Positions 8,610-17,104 of a stretch of DNA of 64,000 nt are shown here, piece by piece. Origin of the DNA: Rubrobacter_A sp965214435 (lineage in GTDB: Bacteria; Actinomycetota; Rubrobacteria; Rubrobacterales; Rubrobacteraceae); NCBI GenBank assembly GCA_965214435.1, contig OZ243960.1, positions 2,790,001 through 2,854,000 of the forward strand, written 5' to 3'. Position 1 is the stretch's first letter; the number at the start of each line of letters is the position of its first letter. The notes beneath the pieces are model-generated. The model ran no database searches. It saw only the letters and a program-made list of their open reading frames with translations, and was not told the DNA's origin. Both the position numbers and the translations under genes were made by a program.

Positions 8610-9481
8610 TCCGCAACCTGGCAACCGCCGCCGTCTTGAGCCTCGCCGTACTATTCGCCGCCGGTTGCGGCGGTGGAGGCTCCGGGGCGGCAGAGGAAAC
8701 GCTCCGGGTGGGCCTCGTACCAAACCAGAGTCCCGAGGAGGTAAAAGCCGAGTACCAGCCGCTGGAGGAGTACCTCTCAAACGAGTTGGACGTGCCGGTA
8801 GAGCTTACGGTGCCGACGAGCTACAACGCGGTCGTCGAGGCGATGACCTCCGGGGAGTTGGATCTGGCGTACTTCGGTGGCCTTACCTACGTGCAGGCTC
8901 GCGAGCGGGCGGACGTTCACCCGCTGGTAACCGAGGTCAACCCTCTAACCGGAGACACCACATATAAATCCCTCATCATCGTGCCGGCCGGCAACGATAT
9001 AGAGAAGGTCGCGGATATAGAGGGCAAGACGTTCGCCTTTGGCAGCCCGTCTTCCACTTCGGGGTCTTTGTACCCCTCGATCATGCTTAAAGAGGCCGAC
9101 ATCGACTACCGGACGGACCTCGCGAACAGCACCTACACCGGCGGCCACGACGCTACCGCCCAGGCGGTAGCGAACGGCAGCGTGGACGCGGGCGGCCTTG
9201 AAGACCGCATCCTCTACGACCTGCAGGAAGAAGGCGTCATAGACGAGGACGATATACGCGTGGTCTCCGAGTCCGACCCCATAGAAGGCTACCCGTGGGT
9301 GGTGCGCGACGCTTTAGACGAGAATCTTAAAGAAACGTTAGCCCAAGCGTTCCTGGACATAGACGACAGAGAACTACTCCTTCTCCTGCGAGCCCAGGGC
9401 TACGAGCGGGTCCAGGCTTCGGACTACGACTACATCGAAGAGCAGGCCCGCGAGTTGGGTCTCTTGAATGAAGGAGAGTAA
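8606..9481 (+). CDS. phnD: PhnD-like phosphate/phosphonate/phosphite-binding lipoprotein
   Basis: 291 residues with a lipoprotein signal peptide: short basic N-terminus, hydrophobic core and a Cys at about residue 21 in LFAAGC, followed by a Gly-rich linker. The mature protein is a PhnD/SsuA/TauA-fold binding protein: LRVGLVPNQSPEEV at its start, DLAYFGGLTYVQA, FAFGSPSSTSGSLYP and a late DYIEEQARELG. It would capture a phosphorus oxyanion outside the membrane for the ATPase and permease encoded next. The GTG start overlaps the regulator stop by 4 bases. Which oxyanion is bound cannot be told from sequence; no C-P lyase or phosphite dehydrogenase gene is in the window. Confidence 0.85.
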   Translation: MIRNLATAAVLSLAVLFAAGCGGGGSGAAEETLRVGLVPNQSPEEVKAEYQPLEEYLSNELDVPVELTVPTSYNAVVEAMTSGELDLAYFGGLTYVQARERADVHPLVTEVNPLTGDTTYKSLIIVPAGNDIEKVADIEGKTFAFGSPSSTSGSLYPSIMLKEADIDYRTDLANSTYTGGHDATAQAVANGSVDAGGLEDRILYDLQEEGVIDEDDIRVVSESDPIEGYPWVVRDALDENLKETLAQAFLDIDDRELLLLLRAQGYERVQASDYDYIEEQARELGLLNEGE

Positions 9482-10337
9482 GCCCGTCAGAAGCTTTTCC
9501 CTGGAAGCCGTAACCGTCGCCTTCGGGCGAACGCGGGCCCTCGACGGGATCACGCTCCGGGTAGAGCCGGGCGAGCGGGTCGCGGTCATCGGGCCTTCGG
9601 GGGCGGGCAAGTCCACGCTGCTCCGCACCCTGACCCGGAGCGTCGCGCTGGACGAGGGCAAGGTCACGGTCGGCGGGCGAGACCTCTACGCCCTCCCGCC
9701 GCGGGAGTTAAAGTCCGTGCGGCGTGGCATCGGCACCATTTACCAAGCGTACAATCTGATCCCGCAGCTCCCGGTCGGCGTCAACACGGCACTCGGCGGG
9801 GTCGGAGAGATGGGTACGCTCTACACGCTGCGGACACTGGTGGTCGGACCGGCGGGAGACCACGCCGCCCGCGTGAGGGACGCCCTCGGACGTCTCGGGC
9901 TCGCGGAACTCGCTAACGAGCGGACCGCGAACATCTCCGGCGGCCAGCAGCAGCGGGTCGCCGTGGCGAGGTTGCTGGTGCAACAGCCGAGCCTGATCCT
10001 AGCCGACGAACCCTTTGCGGCCGTGGACCCGGTTACGACCGACCGGGTCTTGCAAGCCCTAATCGAACTAAACCATGAGGGCGCGACCCTGCTCGCGAAC
10101 CTCCACGACGTCGAACTCGCCCGCCGGTTTCCCAGGGTCGTCGCCCTTAGAAACGGCCGCGTCGTATTCGACGGCCCGCCGGAGAGACTTACCGAAAGAC
10201 AACTCTCCGGCATCTACGCCGGAGACCGGCCCGGCGGCTCTGAAAGGGCACCTGAGCGGTCACCCGAACATTCGCCTCCCGGCCCCGCGGGACCGGTCCG
10301 GGTAGCGGAGGGCCGCGATGGCAACGCCGCGCACTGA
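9468..10337 (+). CDS. phnC: PhnC-like phosphonate/phosphite ABC transporter ATP-binding protein
   Basis: 289 residues. Walker A GPSGAGKST at about residues 45-53, Q-loop in YQAYNLIPQL, ABC signature SGGQQQRVAVA, Walker B LILADEP and a switch-region histidine in LANLHDVELA. This is the PhnC subfamily pattern. The C-terminal 40 residues are a Pro/Arg/Glu-rich tail not needed for the fold. The start overlaps the binding-protein gene by 14 bases, and the end overlaps the permease gene by 20, so the three are translationally coupled. Confidence 0.88.
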   Translation: MKESKPVRSFSLEAVTVAFGRTRALDGITLRVEPGERVAVIGPSGAGKSTLLRTLTRSVALDEGKVTVGGRDLYALPPRELKSVRRGIGTIYQAYNLIPQLPVGVNTALGGVGEMGTLYTLRTLVVGPAGDHAARVRDALGRLGLAELANERTANISGGQQQRVAVARLLVQQPSLILADEPFAAVDPVTTDRVLQALIELNHEGATLLANLHDVELARRFPRVVALRNGRVVFDGPPERLTERQLSGIYAGDRPGGSERAPERSPEHSPPGPAGPVRVAEGRDGNAAH

Positions 10338-11181
10338 AGTTTCCCGGGCACGTCTCGGCAGTAAAAGCGTGGGCGGCGCGGTCCCGCGCTTCTCCTGGAA
10401 AACGGCACTCGCGGTACTCGCGGTACTCGGAGTAACCGGCTGGAGCGCATCCGGCACCGGCTTTAACGTCTTTGACCTGTTCTCAAACGCCGGTGCCGTA
10501 AATCGGTTTGTTTCCGAGATGTTCCCGCCGGACCTCTCGGCCGCGACGCTGCAGGCCACCCTGCGGGGGGTCGTCGAGACCTTCCAGATGTCGTTGCTGG
10601 GAGCCCTGATCGGGGCTGTGGTAGCCTTCCCGCTCGCGGCCCTCGGCACCCGGGAGACCGCCCCCGCCGGCACCACCCGCGCCCGCCGCGCCGCACTCGC
10701 GGTCCCCTACCACCTCGCCCGCTTTGTCACGAACATATTCCGCTCCGTCCCGGACATCCTCTGGGCGCTAGTATTCGTAGTAGCCCTAGGGCTCGGGCCT
10801 TTCCCCGGTACGCTCGCGCTCGCGGTCCACTCGGCGGGCGTGCTCGGCAAGCTCTACAGCGAGACGCTCGAAGCCGTCCCCTCCCGGCCCGTCGAGGCGC
10901 TCCGGGCGACCGGAGCCGGCAATTTACAAGCGTTCCTCTTCGGGAGGTTGCCCCAGGCTATAAGCAACTTCACCTCGCTAACCCTCTACCAGTGGGAGTG
11001 CAACATCCGCTCAGCGGCCATCCTGGGTTTCGTCGGGGCCGGAGGAATAGGACAGCAGATCCTGGTCTCCATGCAACTCTTCGACTACGCCAAGGTCGCC
11101 ACCCTCGTCGGCGCCACGGTCATAGTCGTGCTCGCCGTGGACCGCTTCTCCGCCGCCGTGCGGAGCCGGTTGGTGTACTAA
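10318..11181 (+). CDS. phnE: PhnE-like phosphonate/phosphite ABC transporter permease
   Basis: 287 residues with about six membrane segments and the binding-protein-dependent permease loop near ETLEAVPSRPVEALRATGAG, the EAA-type coupling helix to the ATPase. The family motif NIFRSVPDILWALVFV and the terminal GFVGAGGIGQQIL are typical of PhnE. Last gene of the LysR-binding protein-ATPase-permease operon. Confidence 0.88.
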   Translation: MATPRTEVSRARLGSKSVGGAVPRFSWKTALAVLAVLGVTGWSASGTGFNVFDLFSNAGAVNRFVSEMFPPDLSAATLQATLRGVVETFQMSLLGALIGAVVAFPLAALGTRETAPAGTTRARRAALAVPYHLARFVTNIFRSVPDILWALVFVVALGLGPFPGTLALAVHSAGVLGKLYSETLEAVPSRPVEALRATGAGNLQAFLFGRLPQAISNFTSLTLYQWECNIRSAAILGFVGAGGIGQQILVSMQLFDYAKVATLVGATVIVVLAVDRFSAAVRSRLVY

Positions 11182-11187
11182 TAGACT
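11182..11187 (+). promoter_or_regulatory. -10 box close to the start of the following membrane-protein gene
   Basis: TAGACT ends nine bases before the ATG at 11197, so transcription would begin on or just before the start codon. One of several cases of this spacing in the window. Confidence 0.35.
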
Positions 11188-11196
11188 AAAAATACT

Positions 11197-11931
11197 ATGA
11201 AACTTGTGCTCTACCGCCTGGTAGTACCGCTTGCGGCCCTGATCGGAGGGACCGCCGCTTTTTTGAGCATCTTTGTCCTGGGCCTCGCCGTGCCGGGACT
11301 CGTCATCCTGCCTCTAACGCTCCTCGGTGCAGCACTGTTCGCCGGGCTCGGGGCGGCGTGGACCAGCAACTTCATCGCCCCGGACTCTACCCGCAGCCGG
11401 CTACCCGGAGTCCTGCTGTTCTCCCTGATTTCCACGGTCCTGGCCGGCCTTGCAACCCTGATCGTGAACCTGGTGCTGGCCGCCGTCGGTATGTACGCCA
11501 TCGTGTTCGGGGCGGTGCTGTTCTACGGGACCGCGGCGGTTGTCCTGGCCGGCGGTACGTCGCTGGCGGTCTTTCGCCTCCGGGGACCGCGTGGACGGCT
11601 AGGAATTTACGGGGCAGCCGCGCTCCTGCTGTCCGGTCTCTGGACGGTAGCTACCGTACTTCTTAGCCCCGGCGGATACCTGGTGTCCGGTGTCCAGGAC
11701 GGGATCTTCCAATCCCGGAGCGAAAGTGAAGTCTACGGGACAGCCGCCGCCGTCGGTCTGGCTCTGGCAGCGCTGGGCATTTTCGGGACGGTTCGAGGTT
11801 TTCGGGAAGCCTCCGGCAGGGCTTCGCTCGGACGGGACGCCGCGCTGACTCTCGCCCTGGTCGGCCTCTACCCGCCGGTCGCCATCGGGGCGGTGTACGC
11901 CGTTTGTGATACAGGGCGTTGCATCGCGTAA
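11197..11931 (+). CDS. Uncharacterised multi-pass membrane protein
   Basis: 244 residues, not recognised as a named family. Strongly hydrophobic, with about seven predicted membrane segments (about 5-27, 30-52, 68-92, 95-118, 128-150, 180-200, 215-240). Short loops and a single acidic patch give no enzyme motif. It follows the ABC importer by 15 bases but has its own -10 box, so it may be transcribed independently. No function is proposed. Confidence 0.6.
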   Translation: MKLVLYRLVVPLAALIGGTAAFLSIFVLGLAVPGLVILPLTLLGAALFAGLGAAWTSNFIAPDSTRSRLPGVLLFSLISTVLAGLATLIVNLVLAAVGMYAIVFGAVLFYGTAAVVLAGGTSLAVFRLRGPRGRLGIYGAAALLLSGLWTVATVLLSPGGYLVSGVQDGIFQSRSESEVYGTAAAVGLALAALGIFGTVRGFREASGRASLGRDAALTLALVGLYPPVAIGAVYAVCDTGRCIA

Positions 11932-11949
11932 GTAGCGAACGGGCAGCGG

Positions 11950-13186
11950 TTACGAACCGGAGGTTACATCTCCGCGAGTGGCGCTTACCGTCTCGTTATT
12001 GAGGATAGGCCAGACGACGGCCGTCAGCACCGCCACCGAGAGGGCTGCGAACCAGAACGGCGCGCTGAGGCCGAAGCCGCGGGCGAGAAAGCCGCCGATA
12101 AGGGCTCCGGCGGACATGCCGCCGAGGCCCAGGAGCCGGTAGGCGCTGTTTACCCGCCCGAGCAGGCGCTCCGGGATGATCTGCTGCCGCAGCGATATGG
12201 TAACGATGTTCCACACGATGGCGTGAAAAACCGAAAAGGGCGAGCATAGCCCCAACCAGGATTGGCTCCCGCGAGAGCGCGATGACGCCCGTGCTCGCCG
12301 CCTCGATCAAGAGCCCTACCCGCATCACCGTGCCCGCGCCGAGCCCCGCGACGAGGTATTCGGCGGCGAAGCTTCCCACGACCCCGCCGACGGCCACGGA
12401 GGTGAGCAGTATTCCGTAACCGGCCGGACCCAGGCCGAGGCGTTCCTGGGCAAAGAGCACGAAGATCGAGAGTCCGGCGGTCATCGTCAAGTTCATGACA
12501 CCGAGCGAGACCGCCAGGGTCCGCAACAGCCTGTTGCTCCACAGCCACCGGAGGCCCTCCAGTATCTCCGCTCTCAGAGTGGTAGGTGGTGCTTCCTGCG
12601 GGCGTTCGGCCTTGAACTTGCCGCGCATAAACAAGACGAACGCCGCCGCAGCGGCGAAAGACCCGGTATCCACAAAGAACGGGACGGAGGCCGCGAACGC
12701 GAACAGCACCCCGCCCAGCGGCGGGGCGACGAACTCGTTAGCGACGATCTGGGCTCCGAATAATCTCCCGTTGGCCTTTTCCAGGTTCTCACGCGCCACC
12801 ACGGCCGGCAGGATGGATACTGAAGCCGTATCGAACAGGGTCTCCGCCGTGCCCATTAGAAAGAAGACGGCGTAGAGCAGCGGTATGCTCGCAAAGTTCA
12901 TCAAGACCGCGAGGCTGAGGAAACCGAGCAGGATCGTGCGGAGCCCATCTACCACCCACATAACCCGCCGCCGGTCGAGCCGGTCTACTAGCGCGCCGCT
13001 CACCAGCGAGAAGAGCAGCCACGGCAGCCGCTGGGCGAAAGATATACCGGCGACCAGTAGCGGGTCCCGGGTCAAGGAAGCCGCAAGAAGCGGCCCGGCG
13101 ACCAGCGTGATCCCGTCGCCCAGATTGCTCACCGTGCTCGCCGTCCAGAGCTTCCAGTAGTTCGGCCCGAGCCCACCCCTCAGCAA
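11950..13186 (-). pseudogene. MFS exporter (EntS/MFS_3-like) broken by a one-base frameshift
   Basis: Two minus-strand frames together encode one 12-helix MFS transporter of about 411 residues. Frame one (from 13186, GTG/ATG region MLRGGLGPNYWKLW) carries helices 1-9 with the DRLDRRRVMWVVD loop and ends meaningfully at LVGAMLALFGF. Frame two (to 11950) continues with FHAIVWNIVTISLRQQIIP and LLGRVNSAYRLLG, the conserved second-half loop of this subfamily, then helices 11-12. The break lies in five A residues at 12226-12230 (TTTTT on the coding strand); four would restore the frame. It is either a recent mutation or a sequencing indel. The family exports siderophores or macrolides. Confidence 0.75.
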
Positions 13187-13281
13187 CCCGCTCCCCTCTC
13201 TACTAACGTTCCTGAAGCCCGCAAAGATTATATGCGAGCCGGCATCGGCTGGTCAGCGGCCCTTACGCTGGTCGTGGAATG

Positions 13282-13287
13282 TATACT
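13282..13287 (+). promoter_or_regulatory. -10 box of selD, leaderless arrangement
   Basis: TATACT ends seven bases before the ATG at 13295. There is no Shine-Dalgarno sequence, so the mRNA probably starts at the initiation codon. No good -35 is seen. Confidence 0.45.
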
Positions 13288-13294
13288 TTTCAGC

Positions 13295-14335
13295 ATGAAC
13301 GAGCGCGAACGCGTACGGCTGACGAAGTACTCGACAAAGGCCGGTTGAGCCTCGAAGTTCGCTCCAGGGGACCTGGAGAACGTACTTGAGGGGTTAAAGC
13401 CGGAAAGCCCGGCGGCCGACGACTTTATGAGCGGGATGGGAACCCGGGACGACGCGGGTTTCATACCGTTTGGCGGCGGGCTGCTGTTGCAGTCGGTGGA
13501 CTTCTTTACCCCGATAGTCGACGACCCGTACCGCTTCGGCCAGATCGCCGCGGCCAACGCGTTTTCGGACATCTACGCGATGGGCGGCGAGCCGGTAACC
13601 GCGCTGAACCTCGTCGGATTTCCCGACTCCCTGGACCTTTCCATACTGCAGGAAATACTCGCCGGTGGGCGCTCTAAGATAGAAGAGTCCGGCGCGAGGC
13701 TCTGCGGCGGCCACTCGGTAAAAGACCCGGAGCCGAAGTACGGCCTCTCGGTCACGGGCTTTGTGGAGAAAGAGAAGGTGGTCCGCAACGCCGGAGCACG
13801 TCCGGGGGACGTCCTGATCCTGACCAAATCCCTAGGCATCGGTATCCTGACCACCGCCCTGAAGAGGGAACTTCTCTCCGAGAAAGACATCGAAGACGCG
13901 GTCGATACCGCCGCCCAACTCAACAAGGCCGCTGGCAAGGTCCTGCACGACCTCGGGGCATCGGCGGCGACCGACGTTACCGGCTACGGCTTTCTGGGGC
14001 ACCTCTCCGAGATGCTGGAGGCCAGCGGCGTCGGGGCGGTCACCCGGCGGGGTGAAGTACCAGTTTGGGAAAGGGCGCAGCCGCTCGCCAGCGACGGCGT
14101 CTACCCTGGCGGCCTCAAAGACAACCGCCGGTACCTCGGGGACGCCATAACCGCCGACGGCGTGGACGACGACCAGCTACTCCCCCTCTTCGACCCGCAG
14201 ACGAGCGGCGGGCTGCTCATCGCCGTGCCCGGAGAACGCTCCGCAGACTTTATCCACGCCCTCAAGGAACAGGGTGTGCCCGGGGCGGCGGTCGGCGAGG
14301 TAGTAGAGGGCAGCGGAATACGCGTAATCGGATAA
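13295..14335 (+). CDS. selD: Selenide, water dikinase containing selenocysteine (TGA at codon 18)
   Basis: 346 residues if the in-frame TGA at 13346-13348 is read as selenocysteine. The N-terminus reads LTKYSTKAG-U-ASKFAPGDLE. This is the catalytic loop of selenophosphate synthetase, in which the position of E. coli Cys17 is occupied by U18 and the essential lysine by Lys21. Downstream are GTRDDAGF, the Mg/ATP aspartate motif ANAFSDIYAMGG, GGHSVKDPEPKYGLSVTGF and the C-terminal DVTGYGFLGHLSEM and FDPQTSGGLL signatures. The second loop cysteine is Ser20. The enzyme makes selenophosphate from selenide and ATP for selenocysteine or 2-selenouridine. A conventional caller would begin at 13427 and lose the active site. 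Neighbouring genes are unrelated. Confidence 0.93.
13349..13391 (+). promoter_or_regulatory. Bacterial SECIS-like hairpin after the selD TGA
   Basis: Directly after the UGA the RNA can fold as CCUC/GAGG (13350-13353 with 13388-13391), one unpaired G, AAGU/ACUU (13355-13358 with 13384-13387), an internal loop, then CUCCAGG/CCUGGAG (13362-13368 with 13372-13378) capped by GGA. The apical loop starts 20 nt after the UGA, the distance at which SelB binds in the E. coli fdhF SECIS. The loop lacks an evident GU, so recognition details may differ. Confidence 0.7.
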
Positions 14336-14364
14336 CGACCAACCCGACAGTCTTTTAGAACAGC

Positions 14365-15126
14365 ATGGGCGTAGACTTCGGAGAAACCGCGGGCAATTAC
14401 GGTTTGTACCGTCCGGGCTTCCCGGAGACCTTCTTTGAGCGCCTATTAAACTTTGGTGTCGGTCTGGAAGGCCAGCGCGTGCTAGACCTCGGTACCGGTG
14501 CGCTCACCAGAGCCTTTGCGGCTCGGGGATGCCGAGCAAAAGGACTGGACATCTCGGGACCTATGCTAAGAGAAGCGGAGCGCCTGGACCTCGCGGCAGG
14601 CGTATCTGTAGCATACTTAGTAGAGAGCGCCGAAGATACCGGGCTCGCGGATGCCACGTTCGACGTGGTGACCGCCGGGCAGTGCTGGCACTGGTTCGAC
14701 CGGCCACGCGCCGCGGAGGAGGCAAAGAGAGTTCTCGTGCCGGGTGGCAGGCTGGTTATAGTCCACCTCGACCCAATACCTCTACCCGGCGACGTCGTGG
14801 AAGCTACTGGAAAGCTGATCGAGAAACATAACCAGCGAGCCACGGCTGTTTCCCGACAACACGGCTTCTACCCGGACTGGCTAAAAGATGTTGCGCTCGC
14901 CGGCTTTGTAGATATAGAAACATTCACTTTTGACTTCTTTGAAGATCACAGTCACGAGCGGTGGCGCGGCAGGATGAAAGCCAGCGCCGCCATCGGCGCG
15001 GCTCTCGGTGCGGATCAGATACAACGCTTTGACGCGGAACTGGCTAGGCTTTTGAGCCGGGACTTTCCGGAAGAACCACTCCAGGTACGTCACCGGATCT
15101 TCGCCCTCGTGAGTAGCACCCTGTAG
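14365..15126 (+). CDS. Class I SAM-dependent methyltransferase
   Basis: 253 residues of the Methyltransf_11/25 type. SAM-binding motif I is VLDLGTGALTRAFA at about residues 34-47, followed by the acidic ribose-binding residue in KGLDIS, motif with DVVTAGQCWHWFD, and KRVLVPGGRLVIV. Length is normal for small-molecule methyltransferases and the substrate is unknown. It follows selD by 29 bases on the same strand. No selenium-methylation function is implied by that alone. Confidence 0.82.
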   Translation: MGVDFGETAGNYGLYRPGFPETFFERLLNFGVGLEGQRVLDLGTGALTRAFAARGCRAKGLDISGPMLREAERLDLAAGVSVAYLVESAEDTGLADATFDVVTAGQCWHWFDRPRAAEEAKRVLVPGGRLVIVHLDPIPLPGDVVEATGKLIEKHNQRATAVSRQHGFYPDWLKDVALAGFVDIETFTFDFFEDHSHERWRGRMKASAAIGAALGADQIQRFDAELARLLSRDFPEEPLQVRHRIFALVSSTL

Positions 15127-15187
15127 ACTTGCACGCCGGTTTGTTGCCGGGCAACCTCGCAGGCTCTATATCCACGCTACAGCCGGC

Positions 15188-15259
15188 CTGTATAGTAGCC
15201 GGGACGTGCGGATGATCTTCCCTATGGCCGTTACCGAGCCTCCTATCTGGCGCATTTAG
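15188..15259 (+). pseudogene. Relic copy of the promoter and first codons of the AEC carrier gene
   Basis: Bases 15188-15209 are identical to 17662-17683, the -10 box and GTG start of the AEC transporter gene, and similarity continues for about 35 bases. Here a GTG at 15206 opens a 17-codon frame (VRMIFPMAVTEPPIWRI) that stops at 15257-15259, against VQTIFSTAVPIFALIF in the intact gene. It looks like the remaining 5' tip of a duplicated gene, or a duplicated promoter. It lies in the gap between the methyltransferase and the ABC permease gene; nothing else is visible in that gap. Confidence 0.55.
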
Positions 15260-16149
15260 TAAGCTCGTTTCTTGAAGAGCAGGAGTGCCAGGATCAACGG
15301 CAGCGCGGCCGCCAGTAGGCTGACGAGGAAGTGGGTGAGTACCAGGCTCTGGCCCGCGTACAGGCTCTCGCTGTACCAGTACTGTGGCAGAGATAGTTGC
15401 TGAACCGTGCTCTGGGAGACCCCGAGCGCGTCATATCTTTCCTGGAAGGAATAGTTTATAAACGGACCGGGGAAGACGAAGGTCACAAGCACTGCCAGCA
15501 CGCTGGCCGCGATGCTTACCGTTACGCTGTGCACGAGCACCGACACCAGGAGCGAGACCCCGAGAACGAAGAGCGAGCCGAGCCAGAACAGTACCGCCGA
15601 GAGTACGATGCCTGTGATGCCTATGTCGCCTAACGGATAACCGCGCGCGGCGGCTAAGGCGACTACCAGTGCACCGCCGAGGATCGCGGATACCAACAGC
15701 ACGACCGCGCACACGGAGTACTTGCTCAGCAACAGGCGCGTCCGGCTAAGAGGTCTGGATAGCAGCATCGAGAGGGTACCGCCGCTCGCTTCGCCCGAGA
15801 TCAAGGGCGCACCCAGCAGAACGGCGAGCGGGAGAAGTACCACGAACCCACCCGCGCTATAGAGGCCCCACATCCGCTGGGCGGCCAGCTCTACCGGGTT
15901 CACATCCTCCTGTCGCAGACCCTCGGGCGGTTTGAGGTCTTCCCGTAGCCGGGCGTCTCCGGGACTGTCGGTGGATGAGCCATTTACGAGGTTTACTTCG
16001 TCAACGTAGTAACTAGGCTGTTCGGCCTGCTTTTTCACCTGCTGGTAGGAGTCGAGCGTCGGCGCGGTAAGCGCGACTAGCACGACGGCAACAGCCGCGA
16101 TGGCGAACTTCCAGCGGGCATCTCTCCACTCTTTAGAAATCACTCGCAT
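15256..16149 (-). CDS. ABC-2 type transporter permease
   Basis: 297 residues with about six membrane segments: one at about 16-32, an external loop of about 90 residues, then five more from residue 98 on. The segment ISGEASGGTLSMLLSRPLSRTRLLLSKY is the characteristic cytoplasmic entry of ABC-2 permeases (NatB/YtrC type). It overlaps the ATPase gene by 17 bases and forms an exporter with it. The operon is headed by a YtrA-like GntR regulator. Such systems often respond to cell-wall-active compounds; the substrate here is not determinable. Confidence 0.83.
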   Translation of the reverse strand: MRVISKEWRDARWKFAIAAVAVVLVALTAPTLDSYQQVKKQAEQPSYYVDEVNLVNGSSTDSPGDARLREDLKPPEGLRQEDVNPVELAAQRMWGLYSAGGFVVLLPLAVLLGAPLISGEASGGTLSMLLSRPLSRTRLLLSKYSVCAVVLLVSAILGGALVVALAAARGYPLGDIGITGIVLSAVLFWLGSLFVLGVSLLVSVLVHSVTVSIAASVLAVLVTFVFPGPFINYSFQERYDALGVSQSTVQQLSLPQYWYSESLYAGQSLVLTHFLVSLLAAALPLILALLLFKKRAY

Positions 16150-17104
16150 CCTCCTCCATGTAGACGAGGAATATATCCTCCAGGCTCATCCCGCTTCCGT
16201 CCACGTCCAGTACCCGCCGGGGCCGGCTCTTTAAAGCCCGTTCCACAACTTCTACCTCCCCGCGAGCCCACAGCCGTACTCTCCGACCGTCATGCTCTAT
16301 CCTCGCCACCTCCGGTAGACTTCGGAGGGCGTTCATCTCCTGTACGGGTGGCGCTTCCGCGTAAGTAACGCGGAACACGCGGTGGCTCTCCCGCAGATCG
16401 TCCAGATCTCCACCGGCCAGGAGCCGACCTTCCTGGATTATGCCAACGTTGTCGGCGACCTCCTCTACATCGGACAGCAGGTGGGTGGAGAAAAAGACGC
16501 TCCTCCCTTTTGAAGCGACCTCCCCGACGAGGACCTTCAGAAAGGCGCGGCGGGCAACAGGATCCAGTCCCACGGTCGGCTCGTCCAGGATCAGAATCTC
16601 CGGGTCGCTACCCAGGGCCAGACACAACCGCAACTGCGCCTTCCGCCCCTCGGAGAGCTTGCGTACCTTCGCCTCACGGGGCACCCCGAAAACGCGCAGG
16701 TAACGGTCCACGAGCGCCTGGTCCCACTGGCGGCTGATGTCCCGGCAGAACCTGCACAGCGAGAGCACCGGCATATGCGAGTAGAGGTTATCTTCCTGGC
16801 TCGCGAACCCGACCCGCGCTCTTACCTCCAGGCTCTCGGTAACCGCGTCGTAGCCGAGCACCCGCACACTCCCGGCGTCGGGCCTGCGGAACCCGAGCAA
16901 CGTCTTAATAGTTGTCGTCTTTCCAGCACCATTCGGCCCTAGAAAGCCGAATACCGACCTCGAGGGCACACTCAGGCTCAGTCCGTCCACCGTGCGCTGG
17001 CTACCGTAACGAACAACCAGCCCTTCTACCTCGACCGCCCCCACCCCACGCTCATGCGGCCCCTCAGATCTGCTAGTCTCCGCCCCGCGTCTACTCCTGT
17101 TCAT
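16133..17104 (-). CDS. ABC transporter ATP-binding protein (YtrB/CcmA type)
   Basis: 323 residues. Walker A GPNGAGKTTT at about residues 54-63, the Q-loop region GFASQEDNLYSHMPV, a signature LSEGRKAQLRL (degenerate in place of LSGGQ, as common in this subfamily), Walker B LILDEPTVGLDP and the switch FFSTHLLSDVEE. The C-terminal domain of about 80 residues is the usual regulatory tail of ABC-2 ATPases. The start overlaps the regulator stop by 4 bases. Partner of the downstream permease. Confidence 0.87.
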   Translation of the reverse strand: MNRSRRGAETSRSEGPHERGVGAVEVEGLVVRYGSQRTVDGLSLSVPSRSVFGFLGPNGAGKTTTIKTLLGFRRPDAGSVRVLGYDAVTESLEVRARVGFASQEDNLYSHMPVLSLCRFCRDISRQWDQALVDRYLRVFGVPREAKVRKLSEGRKAQLRLCLALGSDPEILILDEPTVGLDPVARRAFLKVLVGEVASKGRSVFFSTHLLSDVEEVADNVGIIQEGRLLAGGDLDDLRESHRVFRVTYAEAPPVQEMNALRSLPEVARIEHDGRRVRLWARGEVEVVERALKSRPRRVLDVDGSGMSLEDIFLVYMEEDASDF

